A program made the position numbers and the translations under genes. Source: Enhygromyxa salina (GTDB taxonomy: Bacteria > Myxococcota_A > Polyangia > Nannocystales > Nannocystaceae). From it: a DNA stretch of 63,964 nt. The DNA is taken from the NCBI RefSeq assembly GCF_002994615.1, contig NZ_PVNK01000204.1, forward strand, positions 1 to 63,964, written 5' to 3'. This document shows positions 48,358-57,706 of this stretch, in pieces; the stretch's first letter is position 1, and the number at the start of each line of letters is the position of its first letter. The notes below the pieces were generated by a model that searched no databases, was not told the DNA's origin, and was given only the letters and a program-made list of their open reading frames with translations.

Positions 48358-49338
48358 CTACACGCAGGTCTGGGTCATGAGCTCGCAGCTGAGGCCGTCG
48401 GGACAGTCGCCTTCATCGACGCAGGGCGTGTGCCCGCTGACCTCGAGGGTCGCGCTGCGGTGGGACCGGACCTCGAGCTCCACGCAGCCCGGGTCGGCCT
48501 CGATCGAGTCGACGGTTCGACGGTAGGCGTGGCCGGTTGGAAAGCCCGAGGTCCCGGCGTCGAGCAGCGCGTCGATGATCGCGGCGGGGACCTCGAAGCT
48601 GCCGCTGTCGGGGCCCTCGCAGACGAGGGTCGAGGGCGAGAGCCCGTGTTGATCGATGTTGATCGTCAGATAAAAGCGCGCCTCGCCGTCGACTTCGGGG
48701 GCCCAGCTGACGATGAGCGGTTTTCCGGCCTCGATCCTCCAGGTGTCGTCGCCGAGCTCGAGCGGCGCGAACGCGCGGCCGCTGAGCTCGAGCGGGCCGA
48801 TCTCGCCGCCCGTGCTGGTCAGCTTGATCGCGCCGCCGGGGCTGAACGCGGGGTGGGGCAAGGTCGTGTCGAAGTAGCGCTTGTCGGCGCGCGGGCTCAT
48901 CACGAGCTCGACCTCGAGGCCGGCGATCGTGACCGCTCCGGTCTCGACGCGCTCGGGGTAGGGGATGCAGGTGCCCGCGTGGGTGCAGGCCTCGCCGTTC
49001 GCACAGGCGGGATCGCAAAAGGGGTTCTCGCGGGCGAGCAGCCGACAGCCGCCCTCGGCCGCGGTCTGCTCGACGATCGTCGACGGGATCACGGCCTCGT
49101 AGATCTCGCCGTCGACGGCCGAGTAGTCCGGCTCGTGGACGATCCTGAACAGCCCGACGCGCTCGTTGAGCGGACACTCGCCGTCGAGGGGACCCGGAGC
49201 GACGGTGCCCGTGTCGGCCTCGCTCGACTCGCCGTCGTCGCTGCAGGCTGCTGCGCACAGCGAGGCGAGCAGGCCGCCGGTCGAGGCGAGCGCGCGCAGA
49301 TTGCGATGGAACAGCGACGAGCGAGACCAGGGGCGCAT
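48358..49338 (-). CDS. Exported lipoprotein, first gene of the PPDK-like operon
   Basis: 326 aa. Lipobox LCAAAC (about C32). The region about 85-120 has four Cys (CRLLARENPFCDPACANGEACTHAGTCIPYP), then a beta-rich domain (about 125-300) and a C-terminal CVDEGDCPDGLSCELMTQTCV EGF-like tail. It is followed after 6 bp by the PPDK-like gene, so the two are almost certainly co-expressed and may form an envelope complex (inference). Divergent from the paralogous lipoprotein pair. Confidence 0.85.
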   Translation of the reverse strand: MRPWSRSSLFHRNLRALASTGGLLASLCAAACSDDGESSEADTGTVAPGPLDGECPLNERVGLFRIVHEPDYSAVDGEIYEAVIPSTIVEQTAAEGGCRLLARENPFCDPACANGEACTHAGTCIPYPERVETGAVTIAGLEVELVMSPRADKRYFDTTLPHPAFSPGGAIKLTSTGGEIGPLELSGRAFAPLELGDDTWRIEAGKPLIVSWAPEVDGEARFYLTINIDQHGLSPSTLVCEGPDSGSFEVPAAIIDALLDAGTSGFPTGHAYRRTVDSIEADPGCVELEVRSHRSATLEVSGHTPCVDEGDCPDGLSCELMTQTCV

Positions 49339-49401
49339 GGCGATAGCTTCACCCAGCGTAGGATCCGGCCTTTTCTCGGGCAAGGGTGATACCGTCGCCG
49401 C

Positions 49402-51417
49402 ATGTTCGCACCTCGCGTTCGCTTTGTACCGCGGCTGAGCGCGCTGGCCTGCGCGGCCCTGCTGTGGGTCTCGGCTTGCCAAAAGCACGGCGGCAAGGAC
49501 ACCGACGGCCAAGCTTCGGGTGACGGTCAGGCGGGCGACGGGGATGGTTCGAGCGCCAGGGCCAAGGACGATCGGATCCCCGAGCTCTCGGGCGCGCCGG
49601 TCGGCCTCCAGCCTGGCTATGTCGACGGCGCCTTGTTCTACGCGAGCTGGCGGGCGGGCGCGATGCAGGAGCTGCTCCACTCGCTGCCGATGTCGCCGCG
49701 CGAGGTTCGGGATGTCGCCGAGCTCGGGGCGCTGATCGGGGCCGACCTGCGCGTCGACGACGTGCTCGCGCACCTCGGCGTCGACCCCGACGCGCGGATC
49801 AGCATGTCCGTGCGCCCGGTCCTGACCTGGTCGGCCGAGCTGCGTGATGCCGTCGAGAACGACAGCCCGGCCTTGAAGGAGCTCGAGGGTCGCGGGGGCA
49901 ACCACGTGAGCGTGGTCGAGATCGCGCCCAAGGCCGGCGCGGCGGTCGAGGAGGTCGCGCCGAGCGAGGTCCCGCTGTCTCCGGCGGCGCGCGAGCTCGA
50001 GCGCAAGGCCAAGAGCCTCGGCGTCCACGCCCGCGTCCACCTGCCGGTCGCGACGCCGGGAAAGATCGATCGCGTCGTCGGGCTGATGGCCAGGGAGCTC
50101 CAAGATCCGCGCTGGGCCACGACCTGCGCCGCGCTCGGTCCGACCCGCGCGTGCGGTGGCGAGAGCGACGGCGTGATGGTCCTGCGCGACGTCCCCGGCG
50201 GCCTCCAGCTCGACCTGCTCCTGACCTTTGTCGGCGACTACGAGACGCCCGATGACGAGTTTCGCCGGGCGCTGATCCAACAAGCGCTGACCGTGCCCGC
50301 GGCCGCGTCGGCGCCCGCGCTCGCGGCTCTGCGCGGTGACGCCGTGATGTTGGTCGATGGCCCGGGCGTGGTCTCGGCCCTGCGCGGCGCGGCCCTGGCC
50401 CGGGTGATCCGGGGGCTCTCGGCGCCCGAGGAGATCTACGGCCTCGACCGCTTGCGCGAGCGCGAGGGCGCCCTCGAGCGGCTCCACGACACCGAGCGCA
50501 TGTTCGAGGGCGTGACCGTCGAGCTCGCGCTGTCCGGCGACAGCATGGTCGCAACGGGCAAGTGGCTGGCGAGCGACTCGGGCCGCCAGCGGATGGCCGC
50601 GGTGTTCGAGCTCAGCGAGATCGACGCCGACGTGCCCAGCATCGCGGCCCTGTGCGAGGGCGCGCTCTTGTGCGGGCGCAGCCGCGGGCTCCCGGACCGC
50701 GCGCGCTTCTCGAGCCTGGCGAGGGGCGTCTACGCCGACCCCGAGGAGCTCGCGCGCCTCCTCGACCGCCACGAGGACGAGGCCGCGGCCGTGCTCATGC
50801 TCGAGACCTGGCCCAACGCGATCGGGAGCCTGGCCCAGCTGCCCGGCAAGGTGTTCGAGGCGCCCGAGTCCTTCGTCGTCCAGAACGTGATCGACGTGAG
50901 CTCGCGGGTCCTCGGCGCCGGGTTCTCGATCCGCTCGCTGAACGAGACCCGCCACACCGTGACCGGCGACTGGGTCGGCTACGCGCGGATGAGCGCCGCG
51001 GATCTGTCGACGCTGCGTGGCTTCTTGCAGATGGTCGACGCGCGGATGTCCCCGACCTCGCTGTCCGGCGTCGAGGGGCGGGTCGAGTTCACGCCGATCC
51101 CCGACTCCGACGTGGCCGGCAACTTCTACGAGATCTTCGACCCCCCGGCCGCGACCGGGGCGTGGGGCTGGGCCGTGCTCGCCGACGGTGACGACCGCGT
51201 GCGCTGGCTCGCCGGCCTCGCCCACGACGACGGCGCGGTCCCGCTGCTCTACCTCGAGGCCGTGGATCTGTGGCGCTTGTTCGCGTCCTTCGACGAGCTC
51301 CGCGAGGACTCGAGCTTCGCCCAGAGCTGGCTGTCGCGGCGGTGGATCCGGGGCCAGGTCGGGCTTGGCGCTGACGGTGCGCCCGAGGTCCGCGTGGCCA
51401 TGGGCAAGCTCGAGTGA
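49402..51417 (+). CDS. Lipoprotein, first of a paralogous coupled pair
   Basis: 671 aa. Lipobox WVSAC (C26), then a Gly/Asp/Ser linker. The 600-residue mature region is of mixed alpha/beta look without a recognised domain. Matching landmarks with the downstream gene: an FYASWRAGAMQELLHSLP-type N-terminal motif, SLGVHARVHLPVATPGK, WATTCAALGPTRACGG, and IAALCEGALLCGRSRGLPDRARFSSLARG. Start ATG 49402. Overlaps the next gene by 4 bp (GTGA), which indicates translational coupling. Function unknown. Confidence 0.85.
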   Translation: MFAPRVRFVPRLSALACAALLWVSACQKHGGKDTDGQASGDGQAGDGDGSSARAKDDRIPELSGAPVGLQPGYVDGALFYASWRAGAMQELLHSLPMSPREVRDVAELGALIGADLRVDDVLAHLGVDPDARISMSVRPVLTWSAELRDAVENDSPALKELEGRGGNHVSVVEIAPKAGAAVEEVAPSEVPLSPAARELERKAKSLGVHARVHLPVATPGKIDRVVGLMARELQDPRWATTCAALGPTRACGGESDGVMVLRDVPGGLQLDLLLTFVGDYETPDDEFRRALIQQALTVPAAASAPALAALRGDAVMLVDGPGVVSALRGAALARVIRGLSAPEEIYGLDRLREREGALERLHDTERMFEGVTVELALSGDSMVATGKWLASDSGRQRMAAVFELSEIDADVPSIAALCEGALLCGRSRGLPDRARFSSLARGVYADPEELARLLDRHEDEAAAVLMLETWPNAIGSLAQLPGKVFEAPESFVVQNVIDVSSRVLGAGFSIRSLNETRHTVTGDWVGYARMSAADLSTLRGFLQMVDARMSPTSLSGVEGRVEFTPIPDSDVAGNFYEIFDPPAATGAWGWAVLADGDDRVRWLAGLAHDDGAVPLLYLEAVDLWRLFASFDELREDSSFAQSWLSRRWIRGQVGLGADGAPEVRVAMGKLE

Positions 51418-53312
51418 GCCTCGCAATGGCGCGGATCGCAGCGGGCGTGGGCTTGGGGGTCGCGCTGGCCTTGCTCGGCTGCCGACGCGAGCACAAAGGC
51501 GAGGACGCGCGCGAGCAAGCGATCGAGGCCGCGCCGACGAGCGCCCAACCCGAGCCCGTCGACGCAGCCGAGCCCGAGCTCGGCGCCTACCTCGAAGGCG
51601 CGCTGATCGAAGCCAGCTGCGACACCACGACCCTCGCCCGCCTCGCGCGCTCCCTGCCCCGGCCGAGCCCGACGCGCTCGCCCCTCGTCGGTGTGTTTGG
51701 CGGGATCGTCGACGCCTTCATCGGGGATCCGGGCGCGCGCCTCGACGCCCTCGGCCTGCGCAGGGACGCGCAGGTCCGGGTGTCGATCCGCGCCCTCGAC
51801 GGCCGCGCCGCGGCGGTCCGCAAGCTGCTCGGTGAGCTCGCCGGTGACGCCGAGCCCAAGCCCGAGCTGCTCGCGCGCTTGTCGAGCGAGGGCCGGACCC
51901 TGGGCGTGCACCTGCGGGCCTCGCTGCCGACCCGCGACCGCGCCCGGCTGCTGCGGGCGCTCGCGCTGCTGACGGTCACCGACGACGACCTCGGGATGTG
52001 GGCCGACGCCTGCGAGAGCCTGGCTCGGGTCGCGCTGTGCTCCGGGCGTCCGCGGCTGTTGCTGTGGGCCCGGGCCGAGGGGGAAGATCGGGTCCGGGTC
52101 GACGGGGTCTATCTCTTCTACGAGGGGGCCGAGGCGGCGGATCTCGACCGCGCGCTCGCGCGAGCTGACCGCTGGCCGGGCCGGACCGACGCGCCCGAGT
52201 TCGACGACCCCCGCAGGCGCGCCGCGGCCTCGCCTGCGCCCCTCGAGATCCTGATCCACGCAGGCCCGACGCTCGCGCTGCTCGAGGCCGAGGCCCTCGC
52301 CGACGCCGTGGTCGCGTTTGGCGGCGGCACAGATCAGCCCTTCGAGTATCCCGTGTATCTCGACCGCGAACGCGCGCTGCGGGAGCTCTACCCCGAGCAG
52401 CGTGTGTTCGACGGCCTCGGGCTCGCGCTCGGCTACGACGACGATCGCCTGACGCTCGGGCTGCGCTGGCTCGAGGCCGCGCGACCCTCCCGGAGCCTCG
52501 CCGAGCTGTTCGCCCCGATCGTCGAGCGCGGCACCTTGCCCGTCGTCCACGGCGACTGCGAGGCCGCGCAGGCCTGCGTGCGGATCGGCGGGCTGTCGAG
52601 CATGGCTCGCTTCGTGCCGCTGGCCCAGGGAGCCTTCGCCGACAGCACGGGCGTGACCCGAGTCTTGCGCCAGGCGGGCGAGCGCGGGCAGATCCTGCTC
52701 GGGCTGAGCTCGTGGCCCAACCTGCTCGGGACCGCCGGCGCGATCGCGACGCAAGATCAGGGCATCCTCGGTCGGGCCCAGTCGGCGCTGCTCGGCGACA
52801 GCTTCGGGCTCGGCCTGTTCTTGCTCGAGCTCGGCGACGATCCGGCGGCGAGCGTCGGCGAGCGCTGGGTCGGCTACCTCCGGGTCGGGCCCGAGGTCCT
52901 CGCCGCGGTCCGGCCCCTCGCGACCTTGGCAGGGATCTCACCGCACCCCGTCGAGCTCGCCGGGGTCGAGGCCGCGGTCGAGAGGGCCAGCTACGACGAG
53001 GTGTCGATGTACCTCGTCGACGAGCACGCCCGGCCCGGGGGCTTCGGCGGCTGGCTGCTCGCGGCCGACGCGGACGAGCGCGTGCGCTGGCTGCTCGAGA
53101 CCCCGCGCGAGGCCTCGTCGGTCCACGAGCTCGAGCTCGTCTGGTACCTGCGCGTGGCCGCGCTCGGGCCGATCGCCGCCCGTGAAGAGCTCGCCTACAG
53201 CGAGGACCCGCCGGTCCGCGAGTGGCTCGACGGCCGCAGCCTCGAGCTCCGCGCTCGGTTCACGGCCGAGGGGCCCCGCGTCGAGCTCGAGCTCGGCGAC
53301 GCGGGTCAGTGA
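51414..53312 (+). CDS. Lipoprotein, second of a paralogous coupled pair
   Basis: 632 aa from GTG 51414, overlapping the previous stop in GTGA. Lipobox ALLGC (about C23). Shares with the upstream protein the LGVHLRASLPTRDRARL, WADACESLARVALCSG, and HGDCEAAQACVRIGGLSSMARFVPLAQG segments in the same order, so the two are diverged paralogues and probably heteromeric. No TM in the mature part and no catalytic motif seen. Convergent with the beta-helix gene. Confidence 0.85.
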   Translation: MSLAMARIAAGVGLGVALALLGCRREHKGEDAREQAIEAAPTSAQPEPVDAAEPELGAYLEGALIEASCDTTTLARLARSLPRPSPTRSPLVGVFGGIVDAFIGDPGARLDALGLRRDAQVRVSIRALDGRAAAVRKLLGELAGDAEPKPELLARLSSEGRTLGVHLRASLPTRDRARLLRALALLTVTDDDLGMWADACESLARVALCSGRPRLLLWARAEGEDRVRVDGVYLFYEGAEAADLDRALARADRWPGRTDAPEFDDPRRRAAASPAPLEILIHAGPTLALLEAEALADAVVAFGGGTDQPFEYPVYLDRERALRELYPEQRVFDGLGLALGYDDDRLTLGLRWLEAARPSRSLAELFAPIVERGTLPVVHGDCEAAQACVRIGGLSSMARFVPLAQGAFADSTGVTRVLRQAGERGQILLGLSSWPNLLGTAGAIATQDQGILGRAQSALLGDSFGLGLFLLELGDDPAASVGERWVGYLRVGPEVLAAVRPLATLAGISPHPVELAGVEAAVERASYDEVSMYLVDEHARPGGFGGWLLAADADERVRWLLETPREASSVHELELVWYLRVAALGPIAAREELAYSEDPPVREWLDGRSLELRARFTAEGPRVELELGDAGQ

Positions 53313-53350
53313 GTGAGGGCAGCGAAGCGCGCATCGTCGACCGAGCGCAG

Positions 53351-53373
53351 GCCGAGCGGGGCCTTCGCTCGGC
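53351..53373. terminator. Candidate terminator hairpin between convergent genes
   Basis: GCCGAGCG / CGCTCGGC 8-bp stem with a 7-nt loop, 38 bp after the stop of the second lipoprotein gene. No U-tract. Confidence 0.3.
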
Positions 53374-53445
53374 GCCGCGAGCTCATCGCCGACGCGGCGT
53401 GGACGGCCGAAGCCCGCTGACGAGCGCGGGCCCGGCCGCCTCCGC

Positions 53446-55014
<1,569 letters not shown>

Positions 55015-55107
55015 GGCCGCGGATGGTACCGACTGCCCGCGCTCGGCGCGACCTTTCCGACGAATTTTCACGTTGGTGACGAAGCTGCGCAACCTGACAG
55101 TCTCGTC

Positions 55108-55197
55108 GTGGCCGAAACGCTCCGCTCCTCCGGGAAGGTCTCGCTCGTCGTCGCGGCCTCGCGCGTGCTCGGCCTCGTCCGCGAGGTCTTGTTCGCC
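55108..55197 (+). pseudogene. murJ: 5' fragment of murJ (lipid II flippase)
   Basis: From GTG 55108 the frame reads VAETLRSSGKVSLVVAASRVLGLVREVLFA (about 30 codons), which looks like the N-terminal helix of MurJ (family signature S-R-V-L-G-x-x-R-D/E). Homology stops after LFA and the rest of the 14-helix protein is missing; 90 bp later lies the 36-bp CTAG repeat (55286-55321). Best read as a truncated remnant. Chance resemblance cannot be excluded because the match is short. Confidence 0.5.
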
Positions 55198-55285
55198 CCC
55201 TGTCCGTCCGAACAGCGCGTGTTCGATGGGCTCGGCCTCGGGCCCACTCGACACCCCCGAGGTCGAGGACCCCGGTCACGAAGAT

Positions 55286-55321
55286 CTAGCAGCCCGGGCT
55301 GCTAGCAGCCCGGGCTGCTAG
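55286..55321. repeat. 36-bp CTAG-bounded palindromic repeat
   Basis: Two perfect copies of CTAGCAGCCCGGGCTG followed by CTAG: 36 bp, with TAG at offsets 2, 18 and 34, i.e. in all three frames, and the same on the complementary strand. Truncates the frames that run into it (each ends ...SSPGC-stop). Same family as 14869-14904. Confidence 0.92.
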
Positions 55322-55443
55322 GTTGTGGTTCTTCGTCCGACACCCAATTGCATGGGAGTTGGCGAGGGCACGATCGCGCTGAACGATCGTAGCCCTCGCC
55401 GATGGTCACGGATCAAGACGATCCGAGATCTCGCAGCTCCGCA

Positions 55444-55962
55444 TCAATCTTCATTGGTGCGGTAGCTGACGATTTGGTCGCCTGTGCCCATGCTGCACTC
55501 GATCACGTAGTGCCCGTAGTCGAATTCGATAAATCCGTTCAGGGCGAACTCCAGGGTCTCGAGCCCGCCCGTTGTGGTCTGCACTGAGGACGCGTTGCTC
55601 GAGGTGCCGTCGACCGACACAGCCCAAACGGTACACATCACCGGATCTCCGTGATGACTGTTGTTATCGTACGTGCGAACTCGTACGAAGTCGAGGTTCC
55701 CGTTGGGGTCGTCGCGTACCACCGGACACATGTACGTCTGCAGGTTTCCTGTGTTCTCGATGAACTCGGGGTTGCTGCGATCCGTTTGGCTGTACCTGTT
55801 CAGCGACATGCACGCGTGGCCCGAGACGATCTTGTTGTCGGACGCCATCGCGGACTGAGTCCCGAAATCACCGATGGCGACCCCTCCCAGACCAAGAACC
55901 GAGATGGCGACGAAGCCGACGACGGCTCGCATGCGACTGTTGCTTTCCTGTTTGCACTTCAT
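55444..55962 (-). CDS. Small exported hypothetical protein, low GC
   Basis: 172 aa from ATG 55962 (MKCKQESNSRM), preferred because AAGGTG precedes it by 8 bp; the ATG at 55992 would add ten residues. Signal peptide with hydrophobic VGFVAISVLGLGGVAIG and probable cleavage after AMA. The mature domain has four Cys (CMSLN, MCPVVRDD, VMCTVW, IECSMG) and a beta-rich look. Codon use is less GC-rich than the neighbours, suggesting recent acquisition. Function unknown. Confidence 0.82.
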   Translation of the reverse strand: MKCKQESNSRMRAVVGFVAISVLGLGGVAIGDFGTQSAMASDNKIVSGHACMSLNRYSQTDRSNPEFIENTGNLQTYMCPVVRDDPNGNLDFVRVRTYDNNSHHGDPVMCTVWAVSVDGTSSNASSVQTTTGGLETLEFALNGFIEFDYGHYVIECSMGTGDQIVSYRTNED

Positions 55963-56060
55963 AGCTACACCTTTTTCTGTCTGTGTTCCCATGATTGGGG
56001 TTTTCTGTGTGTTATTTCATGCCAGTTGTTTAGCTGTCCCTCGAACGCTGCTTACCGTGC

Positions 56061-56690
56061 CTACCCAGCCGAGCTCGGCTCGGCGCGCGGCAACGAGTGT
56101 CCGTCCCGCGCGAGGTAGGCCACGGTTCGAGCGCCGGCACCCGATTCGGGCTCGTGACGCATGAAGAAACCATGCGACAGGCCGAACACGACAAGCCAGT
56201 TCACGTGGCCGGTACCGTCGTCGCCCGGCGGGTGCTCGATCTCGGCGATGCAGAGCGTGGTCTTGCAGACCGTGGAGATCAGCGTCGCACCGGACGGCCC
56301 GTGGGCGGCGAGCCCCTCGGCGATCTGGAGTTCCACCGCCGGGGCCCAGTCTGGGTCCACGGCCTCGCGCTCCGCGGCGGCGGTAATCGCGGCCGCTCGG
56401 CGCTCGGCAATGTCACGATCACGGGCGATCATCTCCTCGAGATCTGGTTCCTCGTAGTCCTCGAGGTCCTCGGCCACCGCATCATCCACGCGCTGGCGAT
56501 CTCGCTCCAATATCACGCGAAGACGAGCGACATCTTCCCTCAGTGTGGCGATCTCCAGTTGGCTCTCGGAGCCTGCGAGATGTCGTGCATTCGCGGAGTG
56601 AGGGGTCCCCGAGTCGCTTATCAATGCGCCGGCCAACGCGCCGCCGAAGCATACTAGCGAAAAGAATGAGATCTGGGCGATTGCCTTCAT
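56061..56690 (-). CDS. Exported coiled-coil hypothetical protein with C-x-x-x-x-C motif
   Basis: 209 aa. One N-terminal hydrophobic segment (ISFFSLVCFGGALAGALI) acts as signal or anchor. A long charged coil follows (about 45-110: LEIATLREDVARLRVILERDRQ). The C-terminal 80 residues contain ISTVCKTTLCIAEIEHPP and a Cys-rich beta region seen in myxobacterial exported proteins of similar length. Function unknown. Separate transcript. Confidence 0.78.
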   Translation of the reverse strand: MKAIAQISFFSLVCFGGALAGALISDSGTPHSANARHLAGSESQLEIATLREDVARLRVILERDRQRVDDAVAEDLEDYEEPDLEEMIARDRDIAERRAAAITAAAEREAVDPDWAPAVELQIAEGLAAHGPSGATLISTVCKTTLCIAEIEHPPGDDGTGHVNWLVVFGLSHGFFMRHEPESGAGARTVAYLARDGHSLPRAEPSSAG

Positions 56691-56804
56691 CTGCCATTCC
56701 TCGTCGTAAGGCCCCGAAATCGATGATGAGCCATGGTCGCCGCGCAGTTTGCTCGATATGAATGGGCGTCATGCTTTACAAGTAGCGCATTGCGCCATGT
56801 CTCA

Positions 56805-57394
56805 TCATGTAGCTCGAAGCGGTCGAATAATGCCTTTGCTAGAAATCTCGGGGCGAGAGCCATGTCGACACATTAGCATCGGGTGTTCGGCGCGACGGCA
56901 GCAACGGCTGCGGTGAGATTGCCGCCTTAACTGAGAGACTGCGTGCCTCCTTTTCTCGGGCCCAAATGGGTAGCGGGAAGCGCCATCCCGAAAACTGGAG
57001 GGCAATCCCAATGGCACGATGTGACATTTGGTATAGGGCTCGAACTCCTCGGGTTGGCGGTGCTCGTCGCCGTTTGGACGCGAGGCCGGCGAGCACGCTG
57101 CGGTCGCGCGAGCCTTAGCCACGACAGCGACCAGCAGCTCCTTGCTCGAGACTTTGGCCAGCATGACCAGAGTCGAGCGCCGACCGTTGGAGCCGACCGA
57201 AGGAGCCGACCGAAGGAGCCGTGGACCGCGTGCGAGACCTCGTGAGCGATGAGGTGCTGACCGAGCGGGTGCGAAGGTCGCGAGGCTCCACGCGCGAACA
57301 GCAGGTCGCTGCCGAGGATCATCGCCTCGGCCCCAGCCAAAGCATTCAACGCACTGGCCAAGCCCCCCGATGACTCCGGAGCTGTGCGAGGCAC
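56805..57394 (-). pseudogene. Frameshifted DUF4157-type metalloprotease-like gene
   Basis: The 5' part, from about 57394, reads LNALAGAEAMILGSDLLFARGASRP, then HLIAHEVSHAVHG: the DUF4157 core, with HExxH zinc motif HEVSH. The reading frame is then disturbed at a 13-bp tandem repeat (57190-57221). Beyond it, a different frame continues naturally with SNGRRSTLVMLAKVSSKELLVAVVAKARAT and on to a stop at 56805. Removing two repeat units (26 bp) would join the two frames. DUF4157 proteins are often eCIS/toxin-associated. The gene is either inactive or subject to slippage. Confidence 0.55.
57190..57221. repeat. 13-bp tandem repeat in the DUF4157 gene
   Basis: Unit GAGCCGACCGAAG at 57190-57202 and 57203-57215, then a partial GAGCCG at 57216. 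Thirteen is not a multiple of three, so copy-number change shifts frame. Confidence 0.85.
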
Positions 57395-57496
57395 CTGACG
57401 GCCTGGCGTGCACCGGGCGTCGGGCCCTGACTCGCTCGCGTCGGGTCCATCGCCCCAAGGGGGTGGCTCGTGCCGCGCCCGGCGTTCACATGTTCA

Positions 57497-57697
57497 ATGA
57501 TGATACTGGTCTCGGTACTGTTGACCTCGGCCTTCGCGGCGGCCTGGCTCGACGGTGACGAGGAAGAGGCGCTGCGGGCCTGCTTTGACGAGTGGGTCCG
57601 CGGCCCGGCGCAGCTCGACGACGGGGGCGGCGTCGACGTGCGGTTGAACACTGTTGTACGCAGCAATTGCTTTTGCGCGTCGCTCGGATCCGCGTAG
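57497..57697 (+). pseudogene. Duplicated internal fragment of the downstream MYXO-CTERM gene, with signal-like start
   Basis: Bases 57553-57629 match 57919-57995 of the next gene with about six differences in 77 nt (reading DEEEALRACFDEWVRGPAQLDDGGG against DEREALRACFDESISGPAQLDDGG). Upstream, from ATG 57497, a signal-peptide-like MMILVSVLLTSAFAAAW is fused to it; downstream the frame ends after 22 unrelated residues. It could be a chimeric 66-aa secreted peptide but is most easily explained as a duplication remnant. Confidence 0.55.
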
Positions 57698-57706
57698 GAT
57701 CGAGCC

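Noticed and set aside
48358..51426. 1022-codon minus frame extending the first gene of the PPDK-like operon
   Set aside because: Upstream of 49338 it is antisense to the paralogous lipoprotein gene; ATG 49338 begins the signal peptide.
56943..57245. Plus-strand frame with a TM-like stretch (GIGLELLGLAVLVAVW)
   Set aside because: It lies opposite the broken DUF4157 gene, has no signal or family features and an arginine-rich remainder; probably fortuitous.
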